A DNA stretch of 64,000 bases, taken from assembly GCF_022828255.1 (NCBI RefSeq), contig NZ_JAJQJW010000001.1:124001-188000 (forward strand). Direction: 5' to 3'. Position 1 is the first letter of the stretch; every line of letters begins with the position of its first letter. Shown here one piece after another: positions 1-8,869 of this stretch. The stretch comes from Candidatus Nanosynbacter sp. TM7-075. GTDB lineage: Bacteria > Patescibacteriota > Saccharimonadia > Saccharimonadales > Saccharimonadaceae. The notes under the pieces were generated by a model. It saw only the letters and a list, made by a program, of their open reading frames with translations, did not search any database and was not told where the DNA came from. Both the position numbers and the translations under genes were made by a program.

Positions 1-2609
1 CTTACGGTTACAGAAACTGTGTGCGCTCCTGTTGTATCAAGCTCTACTGTGGCGGTCTGCTTGCCGCTTGAAGTAATTTCTGAACTCTTAATACTCTTTC
101 CATCCACGGTAATTTCGATTGCCGATAAGCCCCAAGTTCCTGCTGTAACGTCGACATTTATCGTATATTTCTTACCACTGTTGGTGTATGATATTGCTCC
201 AATTTGCGGTTTAGTGTCGTCGCACTTGTGGACGTCATCTTCTGCGTTCGCGTCGTAGCCTGAAGGAACGGTAATTGATTCTTTCTTAGTCAAAGGATCG
301 ATAATCTTTGTCACTTCAATTTCTTCCTTTGCGCCGTCTGGAGTACAATTCGTTGCCTTTTTCTTAGAGACTTTGTCGAAGGTGATTTTCTCTGTAGATT
401 GACTTTGTTTCTTATTCCACCATGACGGGTAGAGTTCGCCGTTGACAGTCTGGATTCCGCTTGGTCGCTCATACCATTGACCTGACTTCCATTTGCCTTC
501 TTTGGCGTAAACTTGAGTGTGGGCAAATTCCATAACGCTTCTAATTACTGGCATGCCGTAGTTGGAGGCTGATGTGCCAATCACGCTGGTGTCGGAGTTT
601 CCGAGCCACATTCCCATAACCAGAGCTGGACTGTAGTTGATAATCCAGAGATCTTTTGGCTGTGAGCCTTTGTCGGATGTACCAGTCTTTGCAGAGGTTC
701 GAACACCATTGATGCCCATCCAGCCGTGAAGTCCAGGGGTTCGGTCGGACAAGATATCGTTCACGATGTATGCTGATTGCGAATCGATAACTTGCTTGCC
801 TTCATCTTTCCATTTTTTCAGAGTTTCGCCTTGGCTGTTCTTCACTTCAATCACGCTTGAGACGTCTTTTTGGACTCCCATTCGCGCCAGCGTTGAGTAG
901 GCGTTCACCAATTCTGTCTGCTTGGTTCCACATGCGCCAATTGCTGCACCGAGTCCGTAACCACCGGCATTTTCTTCCTGGCGGCAATAGTTAGTGTCGC
1001 CCATTCTGCGAATTCCCTCGACGACAGGCTTAGCGGATCCGTCGCCAACGATGTAAGCGGCCTTAATGGCTGGAACGTTTCGGGATAGGGCTAGCGCTCT
1101 TCGGATATTGATGGCGCCCATAAACTTATTGTCCCAGTTCCTTAGGGTTGCGCCGTACAGTTTATCGATATTTTCATCGGCTAAGACGGTGCCGCTACCG
1201 TATGCTTGCTTGCTGTCGTGTTTGTCGAACAATTGAGCAAAGACGAGTGACTTAATCGTGGAACCTGGCTGAATGTAGGAAACTGCGGCGTTGTCCTGAC
1301 CGAAGCCAGTGTAATTAAAGTCGCGGCTACCAACAAGTGCTACGATTTGTCCAGTCTGAACGTCTTCGACTGTTGCGGCGCCGTTACTAATTCGCACAGA
1401 ATCTGGTCGACCTGTTGCAAAGAACGATTTCATTTCATTTTCAAGTTTCTCCTGAATTCGCCAGTCGAGGGTGGTCTTAATCGTCAATCCGCCGCGTCCA
1501 ACAACTGATTCGCCAAGCTCTTTACTCAACTGATTGCGAACCATCAATAGGAAGTGAGGAGCCTTAATATTCTCCAAGTGTTCAGTCTGTGGCTTAAGTG
1601 TGCTTAAAATATCAATCTTTTTAGCTTTTTCAGCCTCATCCTTGGTAATAACGCCTTGCTCGGCCATGTAATCCAGAACTGTATGTTGTCGGGCAATCAA
1701 AGCCTTATTTCCAGCGGTGTTATATGGATTGTAGTAAGTCGGATTCTGCGGAATACCAGCAATTAGCGCCGCTTCCGCCAGCGTCAGATCTTTAGCGTGC
1801 TTGCCAAAGTATGTCTGGGCGGCTGATTCTGCGCCGTTACGACGACCGCCGTACGGAGACTCGTTCAGGTATAATGACAGAATTTGGTCTTTGCTATACA
1901 TGCGCTCGACTTCAATTGCGAGGATGATTTCCTTGATCTTTCGAGGAATACCGCTAATTGATCGGTCGCCAGCCTCATCTGCGAAGAAAACTTGCTTGAC
2001 TAGCTGCTGTGTCAGAGTCGATCCACCCTGAACTTGGCGTCGTGAAGCAGTCGAGAGCATTGCGCGCAACATGCCGCTAATACTGATGCCGTGGTGATTA
2101 TAGAAATTTCGATCCTCAATTGCGACAGTGGCTTTTTTCAAATAATCGCTAATCTGGTCAGATTCGACAACCAATTGATAATTGCCCGTACCTTTATCTT
2201 CCCAAAGCAAATTGTCGTTGCGGTCGTAATATTTAGTGACGGTCGTTTGAACGCGTTTAGCAAGCTCGCCAGGGCGAATTTTATCGAGGTCTTTACGGAA
2301 ATAGGCGAACATTCCGCCGATAAGTAGCAGCATCAACAAAATACTAACGCCAAGAATTTTCAGCGCCATCAGTCCGCCGCGCTTGGAGAACCAATATTTC
2401 GCCAATCGCTTCGGATGTAATCGATAAAAGAATCGCTTTACGGGATGTTTCGGCAAAGTCGCCAAATATTCCGCTCGTTCGCGCGCGTCCTTATCTTTTT
2501 TAGTCTTATATTTCTGCGCCAAATTGGCATATAAGTTCATCCGTTTCGACGGAGATTTCTTATCGCTTGAGCCGTGTCCGGCGGTGCTTATCGTAGTCTT
2601 TTTCTTCAC
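1..2609 (-). CDS. Class A penicillin-binding protein (PBP1A type), 3' end cut by window
   Basis: Bifunctional peptidoglycan synthase that polymerises lipid II and cross-links stem peptides outside the membrane. The frame is open from GTG at 2609 to the window edge (869 codons visible). Order: basic cytoplasmic tail, one membrane segment (about residues 80-104), GT51 glycosyltransferase with the EDRNFYNH motif (catalytic Glu165) and GGSTLTQQLVKQ (from 195), then transpeptidase with GSTIKS (Ser450 nucleophile), SRN (509-511) and KTGTS (641-645), then an Ig-like C-terminal region. GTG 2609 is preferred because a TATAAT box (2616-2621) ends 6 nt upstream, with TTGAAG 16 nt further; there is no Shine-Dalgarno, so it looks leaderless. 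The missing piece is only the extreme C-terminus. Family assignment is certain; the exact paralogue name is not. Confidence 0.95.
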   Translation of the reverse strand, partial: MKKKTTISTAGHGSSDKKSPSKRMNLYANLAQKYKTKKDKDARERAEYLATLPKHPVKRFFYRLHPKRLAKYWFSKRGGLMALKILGVSILLMLLLIGGMFAYFRKDLDKIRPGELAKRVQTTVTKYYDRNDNLLWEDKGTGNYQLVVESDQISDYLKKATVAIEDRNFYNHHGISISGMLRAMLSTASRRQVQGGSTLTQQLVKQVFFADEAGDRSISGIPRKIKEIILAIEVERMYSKDQILSLYLNESPYGGRRNGAESAAQTYFGKHAKDLTLAEAALIAGIPQNPTYYNPYNTAGNKALIARQHTVLDYMAEQGVITKDEAEKAKKIDILSTLKPQTEHLENIKAPHFLLMVRNQLSKELGESVVGRGGLTIKTTLDWRIQEKLENEMKSFFATGRPDSVRISNGAATVEDVQTGQIVALVGSRDFNYTGFGQDNAAVSYIQPGSTIKSLVFAQLFDKHDSKQAYGSGTVLADENIDKLYGATLRNWDNKFMGAINIRRALALSRNVPAIKAAYIVGDGSAKPVVEGIRRMGDTNYCRQEENAGGYGLGAAIGACGTKQTELVNAYSTLARMGVQKDVSSVIEVKNSQGETLKKWKDEGKQVIDSQSAYIVNDILSDRTPGLHGWMGINGVRTSAKTGTSDKGSQPKDLWIINYSPALVMGMWLGNSDTSVIGTSASNYGMPVIRSVMEFAHTQVYAKEGKWKSGQWYERPSGIQTVNGELYPSWWNKKQSQSTEKITFDKVSKKKATNCTPDGAKEEIEVTKIIDPLTKKESITVPSGYDANAEDDVHKCDDTKPQIGAISYTNSGKKYTINVDVTAGTWGLSAIEITVDGKSIKSSEITSSGKQTATVELDTTGAHTVSVTV

Positions 2610-2682
2610 AATTCTATTATATCACGCATATGTTTCGCTTCAATTGTAAAATTGCTATACTAATATATAGAAAAGGAGTGAT

Positions 2683-3906
2683 ATGAAATTATCAGAAGAA
2701 TTACAATGGCGTGGGTTTGTCAATCAAATGACATTCGACGATATTAGCAAGGTTGATACGCCGCGCAAGTTCTATTTTGGCGTTGACCCAAGCGCTGATA
2801 GTATGCAGATTGGTAATTTGGCAGCAGCGATGATGGTACGGCTATTTATGGAGTATGGACACGAAGCATATTTGCTGGTGGGTGGGGCTACTGGTATGAT
2901 TGGCGATCCGGATGGTAAGAAGGACGAGCGCGAAGTTCGCGATGCTAATGTAGTTGCACACAACGTGGAGTGTATTTCGGCTCAGTACAGGCGCGTTTTT
3001 GAGGGGCGTGATTTTCATCTGGTTAATAATGCTGATTGGTTTCGTAATATAAACTACATTGATTTCTTATATAAAGTTGGTAAATATATGTCAATGACAC
3101 AGCTGCTTGATCGCGAGTTTGTCCAATCGCGCATCGGCGAGGGCGGCAGTGGTATTAGCTATGCTGAATTTAGCTACTCATTAATGCAGGGCTATGACTT
3201 CTTGCACTTATTCCGAGAGCACGGTGTTACGCTACAGGTGTGCGGCGCTGATCAGTGGGGAAACTCGACGACTGGCGTTAGCCTTATCCGCAAGCTAGAG
3301 GGCAGCGAAGCGCACGTTTACTCAGTGCCGTTGGTCATCAATAAAGCAACTGGCCGTAAGTTTGGCAAGTCTGAGGGCGGTGCAATTTGGCTTGATGAAA
3401 ATAAAACCAGCGTTTACAAATTCTATCAATTCTGGCTGAACGTCGATGACGATGGTGTGATTGACTATATGAAGATGTACACTACGCTAGACCGCGATAC
3501 AATTGAAGCTATTGCTGAAAATCACGCTGTTAATCCAGGTGCGCGTTCGGCACAGAAGGTTTTGGCTCGTGAAGTTACTGACATTGTCCACGGTAGCGCG
3601 CGTCGTGAATCTGTTGAGCGTGTGAACGAAGTGTTGTTTGGTGGCGGCGATTTTAAGAAATTGTCGGACGATGATTTAGGTGCTTTGGCTGAAGAAATTC
3701 CTTGCGTTGATGCTGGAATTGATGTGATTGGAGCGTTGGTAGAATCCGGTGCAGTTGGCTCTAACGGCGAAGCAAAGCGATTGTTAAAATCTGGCGCCAT
3801 TAGCCTAAACGGCGAAAAGCTTGCCGAAAATAAAGTCGTCAATGACACGTCGCTACTGAAGAAGGGTAAAAACACATTTGTATTAATTATGGAAGGGGAT
3901 GAATAA
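2683..3906 (+). CDS. tyrS: Tyrosyl-tRNA synthetase
   Basis: Class Ic aminoacyl-tRNA synthetase that charges tRNA-Tyr. The 407-residue length is usual for bacterial TyrRS. A Rossmann catalytic domain is followed by an anticodon-binding region and a C-terminal S4-like RNA-binding domain (about 345-405). The KMSKS equivalent is KFGKS (226-230). The HIGH signature, normally H-I-G-H/N, reads M-Q-I-G-N (Gln42, Asn45), so the first catalytic His is replaced by Gln. ATG 2683 has an AAAGGAG Shine-Dalgarno and an extended -10 box (TGC-TATACT, 2653-2661). Its stop overlaps the next start by one base, so it is translationally coupled to the HAD gene. Confidence 0.96.
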   Translation: MKLSEELQWRGFVNQMTFDDISKVDTPRKFYFGVDPSADSMQIGNLAAAMMVRLFMEYGHEAYLLVGGATGMIGDPDGKKDEREVRDANVVAHNVECISAQYRRVFEGRDFHLVNNADWFRNINYIDFLYKVGKYMSMTQLLDREFVQSRIGEGGSGISYAEFSYSLMQGYDFLHLFREHGVTLQVCGADQWGNSTTGVSLIRKLEGSEAHVYSVPLVINKATGRKFGKSEGGAIWLDENKTSVYKFYQFWLNVDDDGVIDYMKMYTTLDRDTIEAIAENHAVNPGARSAQKVLAREVTDIVHGSARRESVERVNEVLFGGGDFKKLSDDDLGALAEEIPCVDAGIDVIGALVESGAVGSNGEAKRLLKSGAISLNGEKLAENKVVNDTSLLKKGKNTFVLIMEGDE

Positions 3907-4661
3907 TGAAAAAAATTATCGGTTTTGATTTGGACGATACGCTAGCAATTACAAAGTCGCCAATTAGCGACCGTATGGCTGGAATTCTTAGTCGATTACT
4001 TGAGAATTATGACGTTTGTGTGATTACTGGCGGCACGTTTCAACAGATAAAGAAGCAGGTGATTGATAGGCTGAACGTTACTCCAGAGTTGCTTCAGAAG
4101 TTTCACGCGATGCCGACTTGCGGTACTCGATATTATCGATTTGATGCCGCCGATGATGAATGGAAAATTCAGTATGCGAACGATTTGTCTGACGAACAAA
4201 AAACTCAGATAACTGCAGCGCTGGAAGAAGTCGCGAAGGAAATGGGTATTTGGTGCGAAAATCCTGCGGGTGAAATAATTGAAGATCGACATAGCCAGAT
4301 TACTATGTCGGCTTTGGGGCAGCAAGCTACACCTGAAGATAAATATGCGTGGGCTGAAAAATATAAGGATGTCCGTCCGATATATCGCGACAAGGTGGCG
4401 GAGAAGCTGCCTGGGCTTGAGGTGCGAATTGGCGGTACGACCAGCACTGACATTACACTTCCGGGAATTGATAAGGCTTATGGGATTGGCAGGCTGCTTG
4501 AATTGAACGGCTGGTCGAAAGAAGAAACGCTGTTCTTTGGTGACAAAATTGAAGAAGGTGGCAATGATTTTCCAGTGAAGCAAATGGGTGTAGATTCAAT
4601 CGGCGTGAGAGGCTGGGAGGATACGGCTTACGCTCTGGAAGGCATTAACGCCGTTTCGTAG
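3906..4661 (+). CDS. HAD-IIB hydrolase, eukaryotic-type phosphomannomutase-like
   Basis: HAD-superfamily phosphotransferase or phosphatase. Motif I is DLDDT (8-12, nucleophile Asp8 and acid/base Asp10), motif II is ITGG (about 38-41), and motif IV is GDKIEEGGND (from 212). The GGND form and the overall layout resemble the eukaryotic-type phosphomannomutase (PMM) family. If it is a mutase it would interconvert hexose-6-phosphate and hexose-1-phosphate for glycan precursors. Substrate is inferred, and a simple sugar phosphatase is possible. It overlaps the tyrS stop by 1 nt and abuts recG, so it lies inside one transcription unit. Confidence 0.75.
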   Translation: MKKIIGFDLDDTLAITKSPISDRMAGILSRLLENYDVCVITGGTFQQIKKQVIDRLNVTPELLQKFHAMPTCGTRYYRFDAADDEWKIQYANDLSDEQKTQITAALEEVAKEMGIWCENPAGEIIEDRHSQITMSALGQQATPEDKYAWAEKYKDVRPIYRDKVAEKLPGLEVRIGGTTSTDITLPGIDKAYGIGRLLELNGWSKEETLFFGDKIEEGGNDFPVKQMGVDSIGVRGWEDTAYALEGINAVS

Positions 4662-6704
4662 ATGAAATTAACAACTCCTCTTGAGCAAATTAAAGGCGTC
4701 GGGCCGAAAACTGCTCAGGCTCTAGCGGCGGCTGGTCTTAAAACGATTTCCGACGCTTTGGATTTTTTACCACGAGCGTATGACGATTATTCAACCGCGG
4801 TTAATATCGCAGATCTTCAGCCGGGAAAAGTTACGGTTAAGGCGCGCTGCGAGTCGGTTTCGACGCGTATTGTTCGGCGTGGACTTAGGATCACGACCGC
4901 GGTTTTGGCGGATAAATCGGGCAAAGTTAAGGCGGTTTGGTTCAATCAACCGTACCGCGAAACGCAATTAAAATCTGATGCAGAATTTATTTTTTCTGGT
5001 CAATTTGGTATGCAATATAATCGCTATCAAATCAATAATCCGTCCGTCGAGCTGGCAAAAGAAATTGCCAAAACTGCTGCGGAAAATAATTCTGGAATTC
5101 AGCCAGTTTATAAATCGATCAAAAATATCCGCCCAAAAACTGTGCAAGATTTGATGAAAAATATTCGTCCGATTATGGATTTTTTGCCCGAGACTTTGCC
5201 GGAAAACATTATTCGGCGCCAAAAATTGGTTAGTCGATCTGAGGCGGTTAAATTTCTTCACGCGCCAAAAACTCACGAGGAAATTTCTCGAGGTCGTGAG
5301 CGCCTGGCGTTTGAGGAGTTGTTCGAGATGATATTGGCGGCACAATTTAACAAGCAAGAACAAACCAGATTAACAGGCTGGAAAATTCCGTTTAATAAGT
5401 CGGTCGTGAAGAGTTTCGTCGATCAATTGCCGTTTCCTTTGACGAACGCTCAGCGCCGAGCTGCGTGGCAAATTCTGCAAGATTTGGAGTCTGATCATCC
5501 GATGAATCGATTGTTGCAAGGGGATGTTGGCTCGGGAAAAACCGTCGTTGCGGGATTGGTGGCAGCAGAAGTGGCGAAGGCTGGTTTTCAAACGGCAATT
5601 ATGGCGCCGACGGAGATTTTGGCGCAGCAACACGCGAAAACGCTGGACGAGTTATTGTCGCCATTTGGCGTGTCGGTTGCGCTTCTGACGGGTCACGTGA
5701 AAGGTGCGGCGCGCAGTCGATTATTGGACAATTTAGCTAGCGGCGACATTGATGTTGTGGTTGGCACGCACGCGCTAATTCAGGAAAAAGTTGCGTATCA
5801 TAAATTAGGTTTCGCGGTGATTGACGAACAGCACCGATTTGGCGTAAAGCAACGACAAGCTTTATTGGAAAAGTCTGATTTTATGCCGCATCTTTTAAGT
5901 ATGACAGCCACGCCGATTCCGCGCAGCTTGGCGCTGACATTGTACGGAGAATTGGATATTTCTATTCTGGACGAGTTGCCCTCTGGTCGCCAGCCAATTC
6001 AGACTAAGATTTGGTCGCCAGCATCAGCTCCGAAGCTTTACGAATCGATTGAAAATGAGTTAGCCAAAGGTCGCCAAGCTTACGTTATTTGTCCGTTGAT
6101 TGATGATAATCCAGACAATGATAAAAAATCGGTGGAAGCGGAATATAATAAATTGTCCAAGACTGTTTTTAGTCATCGTCGAGTTGAGCTGTTGCACGGA
6201 AAGCTTCCTGCTGAAGAAAAAGCTGAAGTGATGCAGAAATTTGCGGACGGCGAGCTGGATATGTTGGTGAGTACGACTGTGGTTGAGGTTGGTGTGAATG
6301 TGCCGAATGCGACAGTGATGCTGATTGAAAATGCGGACAATTTCGGACTGAGTCAGTTGCATCAATTGCGCGGACGAGTTGGGCGCGGGAAGCATCAGAG
6401 TTTTTGTCATTTGATGATGAGCGGCCATGATAAGCCGAGTCAACGACTTCGAGAGATTGAGAAGTCGCAAGATGGGTTTTATTTGGCGGAGGTTGATTTG
6501 AAATTGCGTGGACCTGGCGAGATTTACGGAAAAATGCAACACGGGGATTTGAACTTGAAAATTGCCTCGCTGGCGGATACGGCGCTAATTGCTCGCGCTC
6601 AAGCCGAAGCCGAACGTTTTGTCAAAGAGGGGCAAGATTTGCTACAATATAATCATCTGGCGCATGCCGTCAGTCGCTATCAGCGATTAACTGTTTTAAA
6701 TTAA
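4662..6704 (+). CDS. recG: ATP-dependent DNA helicase RecG
   Basis: Superfamily 2 helicase that remodels stalled forks and branched DNA. At 680 residues it is the normal RecG length. An N-terminal wedge/OB region (about 1-230) precedes the helicase core with Walker A GDVGSGKT (287-294), the DEQH box (388-391), the SMTATPIPR motif III and the C-terminal QLRGRVGRG motif VI. It starts directly after the preceding stop with no gap and is followed 1 nt later by the next ORF, consistent with an operon from tyrS to rsmD. Confidence 0.97.
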   Translation: MKLTTPLEQIKGVGPKTAQALAAAGLKTISDALDFLPRAYDDYSTAVNIADLQPGKVTVKARCESVSTRIVRRGLRITTAVLADKSGKVKAVWFNQPYRETQLKSDAEFIFSGQFGMQYNRYQINNPSVELAKEIAKTAAENNSGIQPVYKSIKNIRPKTVQDLMKNIRPIMDFLPETLPENIIRRQKLVSRSEAVKFLHAPKTHEEISRGRERLAFEELFEMILAAQFNKQEQTRLTGWKIPFNKSVVKSFVDQLPFPLTNAQRRAAWQILQDLESDHPMNRLLQGDVGSGKTVVAGLVAAEVAKAGFQTAIMAPTEILAQQHAKTLDELLSPFGVSVALLTGHVKGAARSRLLDNLASGDIDVVVGTHALIQEKVAYHKLGFAVIDEQHRFGVKQRQALLEKSDFMPHLLSMTATPIPRSLALTLYGELDISILDELPSGRQPIQTKIWSPASAPKLYESIENELAKGRQAYVICPLIDDNPDNDKKSVEAEYNKLSKTVFSHRRVELLHGKLPAEEKAEVMQKFADGELDMLVSTTVVEVGVNVPNATVMLIENADNFGLSQLHQLRGRVGRGKHQSFCHLMMSGHDKPSQRLREIEKSQDGFYLAEVDLKLRGPGEIYGKMQHGDLNLKIASLADTALIARAQAEAERFVKEGQDLLQYNHLAHAVSRYQRLTVLN

Positions 6705-6705
6705 T

Positions 6706-7530
6706 ATGTATGCAGGAACAACAATTAGGGATGGCTCTGGTCGATTTATTGGCGTCCACCAAAAAATAGATCGAGTCGCAAGGAGAAATATAAAACCAAT
6801 TCTTCCTGATTGGTGTGATTTTCCTGACATTAAAAACATTCTTCATTTTGAGGGCAAGAATGGTCCTGACGGCGTCAAGCGAAAGAGTCCGGCCGTGGAC
6901 GAGCCGTGGCATTTTATAAATCCGGACAATCCGAATGACACTGCACTTTTGGAGATGATTGACGGACATATTGGCAATTTAGTCGAGGCTCTACGAACAA
7001 ACAATTCCGAGCGAGCAGCGTTTGAGGCGGCGTGGATGGCGCACGCGATTACCGACGGTTTGACTCCGGCTCATCATTTTCCTCTGGAACAAGCTATGGC
7101 GGAACTTCGCGGCGGTGAAGGATTGGAGACGCGAACCTCAATTTTGAAGAAAAATCTCATGAAGGGCGACAATGGAATTGAGTTGATTAAGAACAACTGG
7201 AAATTCTGGGGCGCCAAAGGTATGATGACAACGCACGTGGCGTTTGAGGCTGGCGTGGCTAGCGTGGTATCGTATCCGCGTTTTAAGGACGCAATTCCGA
7301 GTAGTGGTGAGATATTGCAAGTGAAAAATCACGGCTATCGTGAGTACTATTTGAACCAAGTTCACGCCGTGGCATCGATGAAAATGTATGACAATTTTAG
7401 CAAGAGTGGTTGGACGACGGACCTTGCTTGGCAGACAAATCACGAGCTAATGCCGATTATTATAAAGTCGGTGATGTTGGGTTGGTTGGCGTCTATCTGG
7501 AAACTTGAGGCAGAAAAAAGTGAGAGTTAG
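6706..7530 (+). CDS. Putative zinc-dependent phospholipase C/P1-nuclease-fold protein
   Basis: 274 residues with no signal peptide or membrane segment visible. Two His-rich patches suggest the all-helical zinc-dependent phospholipase C/S1-P1 nuclease fold: PWHFINPDN (Trp68, His69) and HAITDGLTPAHHF (His113, Asp117, His123, His124), resembling the H...H-x3-D...H metal pattern of that superfamily. The assignment rests on motif spacing only. If correct it would hydrolyse phosphoester bonds in lipid or nucleic acid, but a cytoplasmic location would be unusual for the family. It starts 1 nt after the recG stop and overlaps rsmD by about 11 nt, so it is operonic. Confidence 0.45.
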   Translation: MYAGTTIRDGSGRFIGVHQKIDRVARRNIKPILPDWCDFPDIKNILHFEGKNGPDGVKRKSPAVDEPWHFINPDNPNDTALLEMIDGHIGNLVEALRTNNSERAAFEAAWMAHAITDGLTPAHHFPLEQAMAELRGGEGLETRTSILKKNLMKGDNGIELIKNNWKFWGAKGMMTTHVAFEAGVASVVSYPRFKDAIPSSGEILQVKNHGYREYYLNQVHAVASMKMYDNFSKSGWTTDLAWQTNHELMPIIIKSVMLGWLASIWKLEAEKSES

Positions 7531-8068
7531 GATTATCTCTGGCGAATTTGGCGGACGATTCATAAAAACTCCGCCTGGCTCAACGACGCATCCTATGGGT
7601 GAGCGAGTGCGCTCAGCTATGTTCAATTCTTTGGGTGAATCAATACGCGGCGCGCAGGTTTTGGATGCTTTTGCGGGGTCTGGTGCTGTTGGACTAGAGG
7701 CATTAAGTCGCGGCGCAGAGTCGGTGGTTTTCGTGGAGCGAGATCGAGTCGCTCAGCGAGTAATTGCTGAAAACATAAGCATTTTGGGCGTCGAAGAAAA
7801 ATCTATTGTAATAAAAACAACGATAGTAAATTGGCTAGAAAGTGCGAGTTCAACAGGGGAGTTTGATATTATTTTTGCCGATCCGCCGTACCATAATCCA
7901 CAGTTTTCCACAGTTTCTAAGCTAATGAGACTACTCAAACCGGGTGGAACTATGATATTATCACATCCAGGAATAGGTGAGGTGCCGGTTCAAGACAAAA
8001 CTGTTGTGGTGGACAGTCGTAGTTATGGGGAGGCGCACCTCACCAAGTTCCTACGATTGGAAAATTAA
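7520..8068 (+). CDS. rsmD: 16S rRNA (guanine(966)-N2)-methyltransferase RsmD
   Basis: SAM-dependent methyltransferase acting on G966 of 16S rRNA. It begins RVRIISGEFGGRF, as RsmD proteins do, has the SAM loop LDAFAGSGAVGLEALSRGA, and carries the amino-methyltransferase catalytic motif DPPY (from residue 121). GTG 7520 is preferred over the in-frame TTG at 7505 because TTGAGG (7505-7510) then serves as the Shine-Dalgarno at normal spacing and the N-terminus matches the family. It overlaps the end of the upstream gene and is followed by two terminators. Confidence 0.9.
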   Translation: MRVRIISGEFGGRFIKTPPGSTTHPMGERVRSAMFNSLGESIRGAQVLDAFAGSGAVGLEALSRGAESVVFVERDRVAQRVIAENISILGVEEKSIVIKTTIVNWLESASSTGEFDIIFADPPYHNPQFSTVSKLMRLLKPGGTMILSHPGIGEVPVQDKTVVVDSRSYGEAHLTKFLRLEN

Positions 8069-8079
8069 ATTCTTATAAG

Positions 8080-8109
8080 TCGTTCTGGTGTTTGTCAGGA
8101 CGATTTTTG
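8080..8109 (+). terminator. Rho-independent terminator after rsmD
   Basis: An 8-bp stem (TCGTTCTG 8080-8087 with CAGGACGA 8096-8103, one G-U pair) is followed by TTTTT. It lies 12 nt after the rsmD stop and should end the tyrS-recG-rsmD unit. Confidence 0.8.
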
Positions 8110-8118
8110 TTGTATAGC

Positions 8119-8153
8119 AAAACCCGCTGGAAGTAGAGAGCCAGCGGGTTTTT
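8119..8153 (+). terminator. Second strong hairpin terminator
   Basis: A perfect 11-bp stem (8120-8130 with 8141-8151, core CCCGCTGG/CCAGCGGG) is followed by T residues. It is in tandem with the preceding terminator. Confidence 0.8.
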
Positions 8154-8159
8154 CTGTTT

Positions 8160-8511
8160 GAAGAGGTTGGCAATCTGAAATTGATGACCTCTTGTAGACA
8201 GAACAACTACACTGACCGCATTGAAAGATATAGCTCAATCCGACTCAATAGCGAGAATTATAGGAGTGACGGAGATTAGCTAGAACAATCAAAGCAAATA
8301 TGTCAGAAAGTGATCTTTAACAATTAGGGCATCAATAAACTATTAGCGGCTGTGTCGGTGGGTGAGTCTCGTGAGTATCTATAAATTTAAGAAAAGCCGC
8401 CACCCACTAACTCAGTCGCTAAGCGAACAATAGTTTAATTGAGCGGAGCGAAGGGTTCTGTTGTTTGATAGTGTTGTGAAGTTAACTCTACCACTATATC
8501 TGGTGGTGTCG
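8160..8511 (+). other. Gene-free stretch rich in hairpins, possible structured RNA
   Basis: No ORF or known RNA family signature was recognised. There is a hairpin AAGAGGT/ACCTCTT near the left end. There is also a long imperfect hairpin at 8337-8436: AAACTATT (8337-8344) pairs with AATAGTTT (8429-8436), and 8345-8364 pairs with 8401-8420 (18 of 20 positions pair, counting G-U), with an 8-nt bulge at 8421-8428 and a 36-nt loop. The only -10-like box nearby (TATAAT, 8512-8517) belongs to the next gene. It may be a stable ncRNA or the remnant of an inverted-repeat element. Confidence 0.4.
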
Positions 8512-8556
8512 TATAATGGTTTATAGGTAAAGTAAAAAGAGGAGGAATATAGAGAA

Positions 8557-8856
8557 ATGCCGTGTATTGATTATTTACCAAGTGGAACAAACACGAACGC
8601 GCAACAGGTAATATTGAACGATAATCTGAGTAACTTCGGCTCTTATAGAGAAGCTAATAAGGTTAGTGACGAGGAGTTAGAAAACGATACAGCAGAATCT
8701 AGCCAAAACAGTGATGATTGCTATCTAGACTTAGAAGCTCTCACCGAGGCTGCTAATGACAAGGAAATTAAAGAGAATATGGCTAGGTTGGCGACTGAAT
8801 GCGCGGGTCTCTATCCCATAGAGGAGTGCGATACTGAAGATGGAACCTTATTCTAG
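8557..8856 (+). CDS. Small acidic hypothetical protein (99 aa)
   Basis: I do not recognise this protein. It is strongly acidic, with no membrane segment or signal peptide, and has four scattered Cys residues (including one near each end). Translation signals are good: AGAGGAGGAA lies 9-18 nt before the ATG, and a TATAAT box at 8512-8517 has no obvious -35. It stands alone between a terminator pair and a convergent gene. Coding status rests on the Shine-Dalgarno, the promoter-like box and the clean frame. Confidence 0.6.
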   Translation: MPCIDYLPSGTNTNAQQVILNDNLSNFGSYREANKVSDEELENDTAESSQNSDDCYLDLEALTEAANDKEIKENMARLATECAGLYPIEECDTEDGTLF

Positions 8857-8869
8857 TTGAGTGTTTTTA

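Noticed and set aside
8160-8511. tmRNA, RNase P or SRP RNA in the 8.2-8.5 kb gap
   Set aside because: No CCA-ended tRNA-like domain, no GAGGAAAGUC-type core and no SRP tetraloop motif were found.
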